Source: Streptomyces sp. GS7
Lineage (GTDB): Bacteria > Actinomycetota > Actinomycetes > Streptomycetales > Streptomycetaceae
Reading direction: 5' to 3'
NCBI RefSeq assembly: GCF_009834125.1
Contig: NZ_CP047146.1
Coordinates: forward strand, 6,379,501-6,443,500
DNA: 64,000 bases
The translations under genes were made by a program, and so were the position numbers. Below are positions 7,638 through 17,018 of the stretch, one piece after another (position 1 is the first letter of the stretch; every line of letters starts with the position of its first letter). A model generated the notes under the pieces. The model made no database searches. It saw only the letters and a list, made by a program, of their open reading frames with translations, and was not told the DNA's origin.

Positions 7638-10600
7638 CTACCTTCTCCTCGCCCAGGGGTAAGGAACAAGTTGGTTGTAGTTGTGTTCGCCGGTTTTCTT
7701 GTTTCTGCCGAAGTAGGCTATTTCTCCGGTATTTGGGTGGACGACGACTCGCGCCTGACTGAACGGGTCACCGTTGTCGTAAATCGGCGCACCCCGCCAT
7801 CGATGGGTCCCTCGAACACCCCCCGACGCTTCGTAGAAGTCGGGTCGCCGGTCATGGCGCGGCCCGGTTTGCCGCTGCGGGTAGTTGGGGTCTGCGACGA
7901 CCCTGCCCACCAGGTCATGAATGTCCTGCGGCGTCTCGTAATATGCCCGGTTGGCATCACTGCGTCTATGAACTGATTCAGGTGAATATGGGTCGTCCTC
8001 CACGAACGGGGCGGACGAGTACCCGTCCCGCGGTCGCGGCTTGCACTTGGGAGCAAGTCCGAGCGGGTCCGCCCACGAGTGCGGGTTGCCGACGTAGGCG
8101 ACCGGGCTGGGGGCAGCGGCAAGACCGATCGGGTCGTAGCTAGCGTAACGGGCCGTCTCTGGGTCGTAATAGCGATGGAAGTTGTAGTGCAGGCCCGTTT
8201 CCAGGTCGAAGTACTGGCCGGGGAACCGCAGCGGGGTGTAAGCCGTGCTGTTGGTGGCCCAGGTGGTCGTGCCCCAGACAGTGGCACGGGTCCGCCAGGC
8301 GATGTCGCCCGCCGTGTCCACAAGTTCGGTTGGGGTGCCGACCAGATCGGTGATGATCGCGAAGAATCGCTGGTCTACTTCCCGTTGCGGCGCGTCGGCC
8401 GCCGCCGTTTTCTGTTCGTACTGGACTATCGGCTGCAGCCCGTCGTGTTCCCAGGTGAGAGTGAGGGCGTGGGCCGGGCCGCCGGAACGGGTCGTCTGCT
8501 CCGCAAGGTTGGTGCCGTCCCAGGTGAAATCGACCTGTTCCAGGATGGTGCCGTCATCGGCGATCTTCTGCTTGGCGATGCGGCGGCCGAGGGGGTCGTA
8601 GAGGTAGCGCCAGAGCTGCCCGTCAGGGGTGGTGACGGCGGTGAGACGGTCTTCGGAGTTCCAGGAAAAGCACCAGGTTTCGGGTTTCCGTGAAAGGTGA
8701 GCCTTCTGGCGGAGGATGATGCGCCCCTGGGCGTCGTGTTCGTACCGGATCCGGCCTGCACCGATAATGCGGGTTCCGTTGTAGGTGCGGGGCCCGTGCG
8801 CTTCCGCCCTGGCGTGCCGAGCGGGCCAGTCGGCGGACGTCTGGTTCCCGGCAGCGTCGTACGCGTATGCCTCGGCCCAGTTGTGGGCGTGAACCGCGGT
8901 GACCCGCCCAGCGACATCGAGCTCGAAGCTGCGGGGCCCGTTGAGCTGGTCGTCGATACCCACGAGATTGCCGTCGGCCCGATAGGTGAAGGCTCTTCGC
9001 TGAACCGTGCGGCTGGCGGTCGTCAGCGACTGGCCGGTCAGATTGCCGACGGCGTCCCAGGTGTGGGAGAGAGCAACGTTTTCACCCAAGGACCGCAGAA
9101 CTTCGCGGCCGGTTACGTCATGGGTGAAGTCGATGTCATGGCCGAATGCGACCAACTTGGTGCGGTTTCCCGCGGTGTCATATACCTGTGTCGATTCGGC
9201 GCCGGTAGGTGTACACCGGTGGGTGCGGCGGCCGAGCACGTCGTAAGTGTGCCTGAGCGTTCGGCCATTGACGGTCTCGGCCAGGACGCGACCTAGTGCA
9301 TCGCGTTCCAGGGTGACGGTCGCATCGGAGCCAGCGCTCTGAAGGAGCCTTCCTGACATGTCGTAGGTGAAGCAGGTTCGGCCTTCCGGCGTTGTCTTCT
9401 CGACGACCCGGCCGAGAAGGTCGTGCTTGAAGCGGATTTCCTCGCCGAGGGCGTTTGTCCGGCCGACCAGCTGGCTCGCAGCGTCACGCGCATAGGTGAG
9501 CGTCCGGCCGTCGAAGTCGGTCTCGGAGATCAGGCGGCCGGCCGGGTCGTACACATAACTCCACTCCATGCCCTGTGGGTTGGTGACCTTGGTGAGCTGG
9601 AGATTGGTGTCGTGGGTGAACTCGTAACGTACGCCCGAAGGGTCGTGCCGGGCGGTCATCCGGTCGAAGTGGGTGTACTCGTACTTCGTCGTCCTGCCCA
9701 TGGCGTCGGTGGAGGTGAGGCAGTTGCCTTCACCGTCGTATGTCCACGACTCGCTGGTGCCATCGGCTTCGGTCCGGGCGGAAAGGTGGCCTTCGACGGT
9801 CCAGGAGAATCGCGTCGTGTGGCCCAGCGCATCAGTCGCCGCGATGACGCGGCCGAAAGCATCGCGCCAGCATCGCGTGATTGCCCCCTGTGGGCCGGTG
9901 ACAGTGGTGGGCAATCCGGCCGGATCGTGCTCGAAGAAGGCCGTTTGGCCCATGGCATTCGTGACGCTCGTGAGAAAACCACGGCTGTCATAACTGTAGA
10001 GAGTCGTGGCACCACTGGGATCCGTGACCGAGGTGCGGTTACCGCGCTCGTCGTATGTCTGCCGGCAGATGCCCCCGTCCGGATCGATGATTTCGACCGG
10101 GAGGTTGAGAGCGTTATAGGTGGCGGTGGTCACCAGACCGTCAGGGCGCGTGAGCGAGACCACGTTCCCCGCCTCGTCATAGGCGAAGCGCCTGATGCGT
10201 CCCAGAGCGTCGGTGGTCGCAAGCACGCGGTTGTAGCGATCGCGTGCCGTACGGACGGTGCCGCCCAGCGGGTCGATCTCGGCTACCACCTGAAGAGCAT
10301 CGTTGACCAGGTAGCGGCTCGTGTGCCCCAGGGAGTCGATGGCCGTGGTGACGCGCAGACCGGTCGCAGGGACGGTCTGGTCGTAGGACAGCCGCATACT
10401 GACGTGGCCGGCGACGCCGCCCTGCGCGACACACCGGTTCTGGTCATCGTAGGAGTAGTCGTACCGGCTGCCGTTGCTGTCGGTCCAGGAGACGATCCTG
10501 CCAGCCCCGTCGTACTCGAAGAGTGTCGCGCGACCGGCGGAATCACCGACCTCGGTGAGGTCGCCGTCGGTGTAGCCGTAGCGCACCAACAGCTGGTCGG

Positions 10601-11465
10601 TCCCTTCGGGGCCGGCACCGGCCAAGTGCAGCTCGGTGATGCGCCCGTCGTCCGTCGTGAGTTTGAGGTGGTAGCCAGCACCGTGGCGGATGTCCGTTGG
10701 TGTGCCGACCTCGTCGTAGTCGAAGCCGATCCACTGGCCGTTACGGTCCGAGATCTCATCGAGCAGTGCGAGAGCGTCGTCGTGCGCGGTGAAGTGCCAC
10801 ACGAGTCCGGTGGCCGGATCGGAGATGGCGTAGTCGCCGTTCCCGTCCCGGCTCAGGGGTCGGCGTGGGCCGGACTCGGGCAACACCGGTGTGTCGCCGA
10901 CCGGGTGGGGATAGGAGAGCAACAGGCCGTCGTGCGTCACGAAGACGATGCCCTGGTCGTCGATCTCCAGTCGCTGATCGGCGGTGCTCGACCACGAGGG
11001 GCCCAGCCACCGACCGATCCGGTAACCCGATTCGGCGCGGCGCGAGAAGTCCAGCGCAAGCCTTCCGGGCAGCGAGACGTCGGTCTGCGGCAGATACATC
11101 TTGCCGCTTGCCATGTCGACCGGGTCACTGCCGCCGGAGCACACGCTGTCTTCGGTCCGCGTGCTGTTGTTGGGGTGGTCCTTGCCGAGCTGGTCGCGTC
11201 CCTTCCCTTTACGGCTCTTGCCGCCAAGGCCGCTACCACCTCGTCCGCTGTTGAGGGCTGTGAGGTCTTTCTTGTCGCTCTTGCCGAGGCCTTTAAAATG
11301 GTCGACAAGTCCCTTGTCGTTTTCGGCGTGGTTGGTGGCGACTTTCTTCAACCGATGGCCCGCCCCGTGATACAGGTCCTCGACCGCCTTGCCCGCATCC
11401 TTCCCCAGCGCCTTGCCCAGCTTCGCCGCGCCGTGCTCCAGCGCCTTCACGATCGGATTGCTCAT
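7638..11465 (-). CDS. RHS-repeat polymorphic toxin
   Basis: A large toxin-delivery protein of 1275 residues. The N-terminus has a lysine-rich helical leader (MSNPIVKALEHGAAKLGKAL) and then a DUF6531-like pre-domain starting near DPVDMASGKMYLPQTDVSLP. Residues about 230-1060 are tandem RHS/YD repeats (YDEAGNVVSLTRPDG, YSYDSRGFLTSVTNAMG and many more) that form a beta shell around the toxin. The RHS core end signature, RYYDPETARYASYDPIGLAA and NPHSWADPLGL, ends near residue 1135. The last 140 residues, from PRDGYSSAPF to the stop, form a variable toxin tip that I cannot place in a family; it contains RVVVHPNTGEIAYFGRNKK. Its ATG overlaps the stop of the upstream ESX-like gene (ATGA), so translation is coupled. 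Confidence 0.9.
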   Translation of the reverse strand: MSNPIVKALEHGAAKLGKALGKDAGKAVEDLYHGAGHRLKKVATNHAENDKGLVDHFKGLGKSDKKDLTALNSGRGGSGLGGKSRKGKGRDQLGKDHPNNSTRTEDSVCSGGSDPVDMASGKMYLPQTDVSLPGRLALDFSRRAESGYRIGRWLGPSWSSTADQRLEIDDQGIVFVTHDGLLLSYPHPVGDTPVLPESGPRRPLSRDGNGDYAISDPATGLVWHFTAHDDALALLDEISDRNGQWIGFDYDEVGTPTDIRHGAGYHLKLTTDDGRITELHLAGAGPEGTDQLLVRYGYTDGDLTEVGDSAGRATLFEYDGAGRIVSWTDSNGSRYDYSYDDQNRCVAQGGVAGHVSMRLSYDQTVPATGLRVTTAIDSLGHTSRYLVNDALQVVAEIDPLGGTVRTARDRYNRVLATTDALGRIRRFAYDEAGNVVSLTRPDGLVTTATYNALNLPVEIIDPDGGICRQTYDERGNRTSVTDPSGATTLYSYDSRGFLTSVTNAMGQTAFFEHDPAGLPTTVTGPQGAITRCWRDAFGRVIAATDALGHTTRFSWTVEGHLSARTEADGTSESWTYDGEGNCLTSTDAMGRTTKYEYTHFDRMTARHDPSGVRYEFTHDTNLQLTKVTNPQGMEWSYVYDPAGRLISETDFDGRTLTYARDAASQLVGRTNALGEEIRFKHDLLGRVVEKTTPEGRTCFTYDMSGRLLQSAGSDATVTLERDALGRVLAETVNGRTLRHTYDVLGRRTHRCTPTGAESTQVYDTAGNRTKLVAFGHDIDFTHDVTGREVLRSLGENVALSHTWDAVGNLTGQSLTTASRTVQRRAFTYRADGNLVGIDDQLNGPRSFELDVAGRVTAVHAHNWAEAYAYDAAGNQTSADWPARHARAEAHGPRTYNGTRIIGAGRIRYEHDAQGRIILRQKAHLSRKPETWCFSWNSEDRLTAVTTPDGQLWRYLYDPLGRRIAKQKIADDGTILEQVDFTWDGTNLAEQTTRSGGPAHALTLTWEHDGLQPIVQYEQKTAAADAPQREVDQRFFAIITDLVGTPTELVDTAGDIAWRTRATVWGTTTWATNSTAYTPLRFPGQYFDLETGLHYNFHRYYDPETARYASYDPIGLAAAPSPVAYVGNPHSWADPLGLAPKCKPRPRDGYSSAPFVEDDPYSPESVHRRSDANRAYYETPQDIHDLVGRVVADPNYPQRQTGPRHDRRPDFYEASGGVRGTHRWRGAPIYDNGDPFSQARVVVHPNTGEIAYFGRNKKTGEHNYNQLVPYPWARRR

Positions 11466-12196
11466 ACGAAGCTCACCCCCGCAGCCTTCGTTTCAAATTC
11501 CGCGGCATGCGAAGCCACCGTCCGAGCATGCCCATGCAGTTTTTCCGCGCGCGCGTGCAGCGCCTCCGGATGGATCGAGAAACTCTCGCCCGAACGCCCT
11601 CCGCCCCCGCTGGTGGAGACGCCCAGGGCGGACTCGGCGGCCTGGAAGACTAGGCCGCCCACCGCCTTGCCCACCGTCTCGATCAGCGGATCGATGGCAG
11701 CCTCGATGACCTGGCCGATGATGTACTGCTCCAGCTGCTGCACCAGGTAGTCCATGAGCTTCTCGGCGGCCTCGATGACCAGAGCTTCGGCCGCCTCCGC
11801 GATGCCCAGGGTGGCGACCGCCGCGGCCTGGTCGGCAACGAACGTGATGGCCAGCACCGTGAGTTCCGCGATGGCTTCCACCTTCATCGCCACGATCGTG
11901 TCGGCCGCGATGTCCAGCGCGTCCGCCACCACGTGACAGGCGTTGACTAGCTCCGTCATGTGACTGTCGGACATCTGGCCCCACTTGGCCAGCAGCGCCT
12001 CATACGACGCCCCCTGATACACGTCCTCCAACTGCTTGACCGTGGAAGTGGAATCCTTGTGGGTGTCATCCACCTTCTGCCCGAAATCCCGCACGTGAGA
12101 GCCGAACTCGCGGACCTTGTCCTCATTGATGTCTGGCCAGTTCACTCCGATGAACTGGAGGAACGACACCACCTGACTGGGCAGTTCGATCGCCAT
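11462..12196 (-). CDS. WXG100/ESX-type protein coupled to the RHS toxin
   Basis: A protein of 244 residues from the ATG at 12196, which has GGGGGA six bases upstream. It begins AIELPSQVVSFLQFIGVNWP and continues as two long amphipathic helices (VREFGSHVRDFGQKVDDTHKD and LEDVYQGASYEALLAKWGQM), the helical-hairpin pattern of WXG100-like type VII secretion substrates. A central alanine-rich hydrophobic helical region follows (about residues 105-190), then a glycine/serine linker and another helix (EALHARAEKLHGHARTVASH). It likely acts as the secretion partner or loading module for the RHS toxin encoded next, whose start codon it overlaps. Catalytic function is not expected. Confidence 0.75.
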   Translation of the reverse strand: MAIELPSQVVSFLQFIGVNWPDINEDKVREFGSHVRDFGQKVDDTHKDSTSTVKQLEDVYQGASYEALLAKWGQMSDSHMTELVNACHVVADALDIAADTIVAMKVEAIAELTVLAITFVADQAAAVATLGIAEAAEALVIEAAEKLMDYLVQQLEQYIIGQVIEAAIDPLIETVGKAVGGLVFQAAESALGVSTSGGGGRSGESFSIHPEALHARAEKLHGHARTVASHAAEFETKAAGVSFV

Positions 12197-13293
12197 GCTG
12201 ATCCCCCGTTCGTATCCGTGACAGCTCATCAGAAGACATTCAAGAGGGAGTAATGCAAGGGTAAATATGCAGCCAAATAACGATCATCCGCGGATACGGC
12301 GGCAAGGGCTCCTCTTGCATCCGCTCGCCCGCCTACGCCCTACCACGATGGCAGCCCCTACCAGAGTGCCGGCACGGCCCGGTGAGGAGTCGGAGGCATG
12401 ACAGCCCGAGGCCACAGGCTGTCCCTGGGCGACACGCGTGTACGCCGGCGCTCTACAGAGGTCATGACCCTACGAGAGACGGCTTCGGTCCACGCCGACA
12501 CTGGCACGTTCAAGCACCTTGACAGCGATTAGCCTTGAAACCTGCTGCCCCACCACTTGCCTGGCCCGCACGCGGAGTTCCGTCACGTGGCGTGCTCAGA
12601 CTGGTTAGCAGCGCTGGCCTCGCCACTGCCGTCGCCGGCGTTGTCCTCTGCAACCTCGCGGGCATCAAAACGCCCACGCGGCGAGGAAACCGGTCGTGCC
12701 CTGGGCCGTGTCCGACTGGGCGTCGCCAGCCTGATCTGCTACATCTAGCGCGCCCTCGGGCAAGTTCCCCAACGCGGAGACGATCACCACCGGGGCGCTG
12801 CCCTCCCTGACCACCGTGACCGCGTTCCTCACCCACAAGAGCACCCGCAACAACGAATACGCCCTCGTCGCCACGAACGCGGGACCACTCACCTCAGCCG
12901 ATGCGTCGGCGTCCGTGACAGGTGGATAGCAGCGTGCGGGAGGCATGAGGTCGGGCGAGGGTGGAGCGCAGCGCGCCGTGGGAGTGAGCCGGCGGGCGTC
13001 GCCGCGAACCACCCGCATCCGGGGAGGCGCGAACACCCTCGGCGAGCCTGCAGGCTCCTGCCTCTTCGTCGCCCGTGGGGCCGCCTGCTCGTTCGTTCCG
13101 TACAGGCGGAGGTGAGCCGGGCACGGAGCAGTACACATTGCTATCGGTACAGGAGATGAACCCCGATGCCCGGCCACAGCCTCCTTTTGGGATCCGGGCC
13201 GCGCGTAACAGATCGGAATGATGTCCCCTCTTGCGGCGTGCCAGGGCCTGCACGGAGTGGTTCGCGTGATCCGAGGCCGAACGAGGGGAAACT
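12197..13293. other. Long region without an intact gene
   Basis: About 1.1 kb separates the RHS operon from the next plus-strand gene. The only piece with protein-like character is a plus-strand open stretch at 12735-12929 (GKFPNAETITTGALP, then TRNNEYALVATNAGP, ending VTGG and a stop) with no start codon, which looks like the last 60 codons of a lost gene. Other open frames here are G/C-rich noise on both strands. No hairpin, tRNA or repeat stands out. Confidence 0.5.
12735..12929 (+). pseudogene. C-terminal fragment of an unidentified gene
   Basis: About 64 codons free of stops, ending at TAG 12927-12929. Composition looks coding and the peptide is balanced (FPNAETITTGALPSLTTVTA). There is no start codon and a stop lies just upstream in the same frame. 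The family is not recognised. It suggests that a plus-strand gene once lay between the RHS operon and 13294. Confidence 0.35.
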
Positions 13294-13898
13294 ATGGCCG
13301 CCATGAACGACACGATCGCGGTGGCACTGATCACCTCGCTGCCGAGCCTGAGTGCTGCCGGACTGGCAGGAGCGGCCTCGGTATGGGCAACCGCTAGGAA
13401 AGCACGACATCAGGGAGTGCTGGCACGCGAGGAACGGGTTGAGCTGCGAGCAATTGACTTTCGGGAGATGCTCGGGAGTCGTACGAGCAGTTTCTGTCTC
13501 AAGCTGACGAGGCATATCGAGCGCTGGACGATAGGTGGTTCATCCAACCGTTTCCAGACGCAGGGCGATGGGAGGCGGGGTTTGCTGCCCGTAGGACCCT
13601 CGATGAGACATACCTCCGGGTCCGGCTGGTCGGGCCCCAGGAGGTCGCAGAGCGGGGAGCCGAAGTCGTTCGCAGCGTAAGTGAGGAGTTCCGGCTCCAC
13701 TCGCGCATCGTCACCTCCCAATCGGGTATGACATGCAGTGCCGCCGAAATCGATGTGTCAGCACGCTCAGAAGCACTCCGCGCTCGGTTTTCCAGCGCTG
13801 GGGAGTTCGTCACAATGGCACGTCAGGCCCTCGCGAGCGAGTTGTCCACGATGCCTGAGGCAAGCCGCGGCTCAGGCACCATCGACAGAGTGGTCTGA
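13294..13898 (+). pseudogene. Hypothetical protein gene with one frameshift
   Basis: The first 56 codons (MAAMNDTIAVALITSLPSLS, then a hydrophobic segment AAGLAGAASVWATARKARHQ) read in one frame. From about 13462 the coding character moves to another frame: DARESYEQFLSQADEAYRAL, then TYLRVRLVGPQEVAERGAEV, and so on to the TGA at 13896-13898. One extra G in the run at about 13459-13462 would join them as DFRGDARESYEQFL. The repaired product would be about 200 residues with one N-terminal membrane helix and a coiled-coil-like C-terminal part. Function unknown. A sequencing error in the G run is possible, in which case the gene is intact. Confidence 0.6.
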
Positions 13899-14250
13899 TC
13901 CTTCTGACGGCTCGACCACCTGCCCCCGCGAAAGTCTGCTCCGGGGGAGGACCTGCTGTTCCCCGCGCGCGTGGGATGGCTCCGACGGGGACGGCTCTCC
14001 GCGCGCAGCGGTGACCCGTCTTGGGTCCTCATCCGCCATCTCTTGCGGCAGGAAGTTGTCGAGAATGACGGAGACTGAGGGCGTCATCGTCGCAGCGGCC
14101 TGCAGCTGGCTGGTGATGGCCGGTTCTCCTGATGCTGCTGCCCACGAGCGCAAGCAGCACGTCCTCACCGCCTGGACTCACTAGCACGAGGTACCGCACC
14201 GTCAAGGCCAAAGCCGCCCATTCGCGTGGCCGCCCACTGCCCCTCCACCT

Positions 14251-14286
14251 CAGTACCTCTCAAGCACGCACGCTTGAAAGGTACTG
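14251..14286. terminator. Inverted repeat, terminator-like
   Basis: Arms 14251-14265 (CAGTACCTCTCAAGC) and 14272-14286 pair at 14 of 15 positions around a 6-base loop. There is no intact gene close on either side, so the gene it once served is not clear. The 13294-13898 gene lies 350 bp upstream. Confidence 0.45.
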
Positions 14287-14582
14287 GGCGGCGATGAAAC
14301 ACGGCACTGGTCCAGAAGGTGTCCACCATGGCGGCACCCGATCACCCCCGATCCACCAGCAAAGACAGCAGCTCACTCACGGCAGGCATGGATTGGCCAA
14401 CTGGGCTGCAGCCGCGACGCACAGCAAGAAACACGAGCCAGCGGGATGCCCTTCGCTCAGGCCCTCGTCGACGGCAACAGGCTCACCTGCTTCGAGGCTG
14501 TCGGCGGCCATGGGTGGCGGCGGTGACGACTGCGTCGGCGTCGTCCCCATTTGCCTGTAACGGATATCCCACACAGGCCCCG

Positions 14583-14633
14583 CGAGGCGGAGGAGGAGGG
14601 CCATGCGCCCGCCAGGCCCTCCTCTCCGCCTCG
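14583..14633. terminator. Large G/C hairpin, terminator-like
   Basis: CGAGGCGGAG at 14583-14592 pairs with its complement at 14624-14633, and GGAGGGCC at 14595-14602 pairs with 14615-14622. Only a small internal bulge separates the two stems, and the loop has 12 bases. No T-run follows, as is common in Streptomyces. It would shield the downstream Crp-cyclase locus from upstream transcription. Confidence 0.5.
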
Positions 14634-15344
14634 CCCCGGTCTGAAGACTGTTGCTGAACTCGGTTTCTGAATTTCCCTTCCGTATGGCGGGAGATACTCG
14701 CGAGTACGGTGAATCCGGTTATCCGGCGGGCTGGCGGGCTGAGACGTGGACCTCGCTCGCCTTGCCGCGCGAGAAATCACCGCAAATTTCCACGAATTGG
14801 TCGTGCGGGGTTCGCTGCCGCTGACTGACGTTCCGCCGTCGGGGTCGAACGTCAGGTCTGGACCTTCGCGGCGTGCGCGCCGCTGGGGCCGCTTCTGCCG
14901 ATCAGGGGCATTTCGACATCCCCTTGTGGTGGTGACCTTCTTCCGAGTCTCTGCGGGTTCGTTGCGGAATAGTCAAATCCCCTTGATGCGGGCTGAATTG
15001 CCACGTGGTCGAAACCCGAGTTTTCGCCAAGCTCGCCGCCCGGATCTCACTGCCGTCATCGATGCGCCCGGTTGGCCCCGGGAGCGGTCCCCACCTCGGG
15101 ACGTCGGGGGATGCAGGGGCCACGACGGGCGGTCGGGAAGTACGGGCAACCGCACAGAAGGGGAACATGTGTCCGGATTCGATGGAGGTTCGGAGCAGGA
15201 TTTTGCTGGTGGTTCGCCAATTACCGTGCAGTACAGGCGACATGGCGCGATTCAGTCCATCCGAAGCGTCGTCCGAAGCGTCACTCTGCGACTATCGGCG
15301 CCAACGAAATTCAGGCCATACGGATTGCCGTGGGGGGAATGGCC

Positions 15345-16055
15345 ATGGGGCTGCTCGGCGACGAGCTGGCGTTTGCGCGGGCTCTGACGGCCCAGGAAAG
15401 CGAGGGCGTGATGGCCCTCGGACACCGGAAGCGCTATGCGGCCGATGCCCAACTTCTGGCGGAGGGCGACGGGTCCAGTCACGTCGTGATCATTCTTCAG
15501 GGGTGGGCCACCGTCTCCGTGGCCACGGATCGTGGTGCAACCAGGCTGATCCTCGGCCTGCGCGGTCCCGGTGAACTGCTCGGTGAGATGGCCGCGCTGG
15601 ACAGCCACCCCCGCAGCGCCACCGTGCGCGCCCTGGGGCCGATCGAGGCGCAGGTCATTTCAGGAGACGCGTTCCGTCGATTCCTCGCGCTGCACCCACG
15701 AGTCAGCAGCCTGGTGATCCGCCAGCTCACCTTCCGGCTCCGCAGCGCCGACCAGGAGCGGTCCGCACTCGCCTCGCTCACCGTGCTGCAACGCCTGGCC
15801 GCCCGGCTCACGGAATTGTCCCGCGCCGAACCCTCTGGCCCCTACACCCCTTCCGTTCCGGGCCGTTCGCATGCAGGCACCGTCGTCCACATGGCCCAGG
15901 ACGAGCTGGCCGCCACGGTCGGAGCCACCCGCGAAGCCGTCGCAAAGGCACTGCGGCTGCTGCGTACCCAGAAGTTCGTGCGCACGGGCAACCGGATGGT
16001 GGAAATCCTCGATCCCGCACTGCTCGCCCTCCTGGCGGACGGTCATCACGAGTAA
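15345..16055 (+). CDS. Crp/Fnr-family regulator with cyclic-nucleotide-binding domain
   Basis: A cytoplasmic regulator of 236 residues. Residues about 10-130 form the cyclic-nucleotide-binding beta roll. The phosphate-binding cassette is visible as GELLGEMAALDSHPRSATV, which keeps the Glu and the Arg-Ser pair that contact ribose and phosphate in cAMP-binding members. A long dimerisation helix follows, then a winged helix-turn-helix (MAQDELAATVGATREAVAKA, LRLLRTQKFVRTGNR). The ATG at 15345 has GGGGGGA seven bases upstream; an ATG two codons earlier overlaps that site and is less likely. The gene lies 94 bp before the cyclase-like gene and the large operon, so it is a natural candidate to regulate them in response to a cyclic nucleotide. 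It may also be transcribed with them. Confidence 0.88.
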   Translation: MGLLGDELAFARALTAQESEGVMALGHRKRYAADAQLLAEGDGSSHVVIILQGWATVSVATDRGATRLILGLRGPGELLGEMAALDSHPRSATVRALGPIEAQVISGDAFRRFLALHPRVSSLVIRQLTFRLRSADQERSALASLTVLQRLAARLTELSRAEPSGPYTPSVPGRSHAGTVVHMAQDELAATVGATREAVAKALRLLRTQKFVRTGNRMVEILDPALLALLADGHHE

Positions 16056-16149
16056 ATCCACGCCCGGTCGTGTGTAAACGGCTACAGACGGCCTTGGCCC
16101 CGGGCCCGAAGCTCGGGGTGACGGCAACCGAACAGGACAGGGGCACGGG

Positions 16150-17013
16150 GTGGACGACGCGATGGATGTCGGCGAGGCGCGCTACGAGTTGGTGATCAGC
16201 GTCGACGCCCGGAGTTCCGGGACGTACGACGACGTGGACAAGCCGCGGATGCGGGCCCGGATCTACCGGGTCCTGGAGGCGGCGTTCACCCACGCCAAGG
16301 TGGCACGGGACGCGGTCCACATGGAGGACCGCGGCGACGGTGTGCTGCTGTCGGTGGCCGGCCGGATCGCGGTGACCCGGCTGCTCGGCCTGTGGCTGGT
16401 CGAGGTGCACGAGAACCTGCGGGACGAGAACCGTGCCCTGCGCGTACCTCTGGGGCTGCGCGTGGGCATGCATGTCGGCCCGGTCCGGCACGACGACCGG
16501 GGGATCAGCGGACGCGCGGTCGACCTGGCTTGCCGGCTGGCGGACTCTCCCGTCGCCCGACGGCTGCTGGACGCCGAGCGGGCCGACCTCGTGCTGGTGG
16601 CCTCCGATTCGCTGTACGAGGACGTGGTCAGCAGCGGCGGCAAGTTCATCGAGCCCGCGCGCTACTCCGCGGCCCGCTTGGCGCTCAAGGAGGGCGAGGT
16701 CACCGCCTGGTTCCACCTTCCCGGTCGGCCTGTTCCGGCGATTCCCGATAGCACGGACTTCGGCACGGGCCCGGGCATGGGCGATGCGCCGCCGGCCGCC
16801 GATGCACGGATGCCCGAGAAGCCCGATAAGAGGGACGTCGGGGCCGCCGACGCGGACAATGCCGCGGATGCCGGTGCGGACGACAGCGACCGGTGTGGTG
16901 CCTCCGGCGCCCGATACACCGTTCACGGCGACCTGTCCCAACACAGCGACAACGTCTACCAGCAGTCCGTCCACATCGGGCGGATCACCGGCGCCGAGCG
17001 ACGGAAGGGCTGA
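16150..17013 (+). CDS. Class III nucleotidyl-cyclase-like protein
   Basis: A protein of 287 residues whose first 190 resemble a class III adenylate/guanylate/pyrimidine cyclase homology domain. The first metal Asp is in VISVDARSSGTYDD and the second in MEDRGDGVLLSV, so both metal ligands look present. Further on, SGRAVDLACRLADS matches the catalytic helix, with the usual Asn replaced by Asp and the Arg kept. Residues 190-255 are an Asp/Ala-rich linker. The last 30 residues carry a short beta motif (DNVYQQSVHIGRITG). I infer cyclic-nucleotide synthesis; purine or pyrimidine product cannot be told. The GTG at 16150 is preceded by an AGGGG-type site; an ATG four codons in is an alternative. The next gene starts 5 bases after the stop. 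Confidence 0.7.
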   Translation: MDDAMDVGEARYELVISVDARSSGTYDDVDKPRMRARIYRVLEAAFTHAKVARDAVHMEDRGDGVLLSVAGRIAVTRLLGLWLVEVHENLRDENRALRVPLGLRVGMHVGPVRHDDRGISGRAVDLACRLADSPVARRLLDAERADLVLVASDSLYEDVVSSGGKFIEPARYSAARLALKEGEVTAWFHLPGRPVPAIPDSTDFGTGPGMGDAPPAADARMPEKPDKRDVGAADADNAADAGADDSDRCGASGARYTVHGDLSQHSDNVYQQSVHIGRITGAERRKG

Positions 17014-17018
17014 GCTTC

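Larger units (their letters stand above)
13899..15344. other. Long intergenic region with hairpins before the Crp gene
   Basis: About 1.45 kb with no convincing gene. A plus-strand stretch at 14065-14184 (MTETEGVIVAAACSWLVMAG) might be a short remnant. Structured sites are a near-perfect hairpin at 14251-14286, a large imperfect hairpin at 14583-14633, a 12-bp palindrome TACTCGCGAGTA at 14696-14707, and an 11-bp direct repeat TCCGAAGCGTC at 15260-15270 and 15272-15282. The last lies about 65 bases before the Crp-like gene. Its promoter should lie between 14640 and 15330, where the DNA is less G/C-rich than its surroundings. Confidence 0.5.

Noticed and set aside
13872..14168. Minus-strand open frame of 98 codons ending near the 13294 gene
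   Set aside because: Composition is weak, there is no ribosome site, and it partly overlaps the 3' end of the better-supported plus-strand gene.
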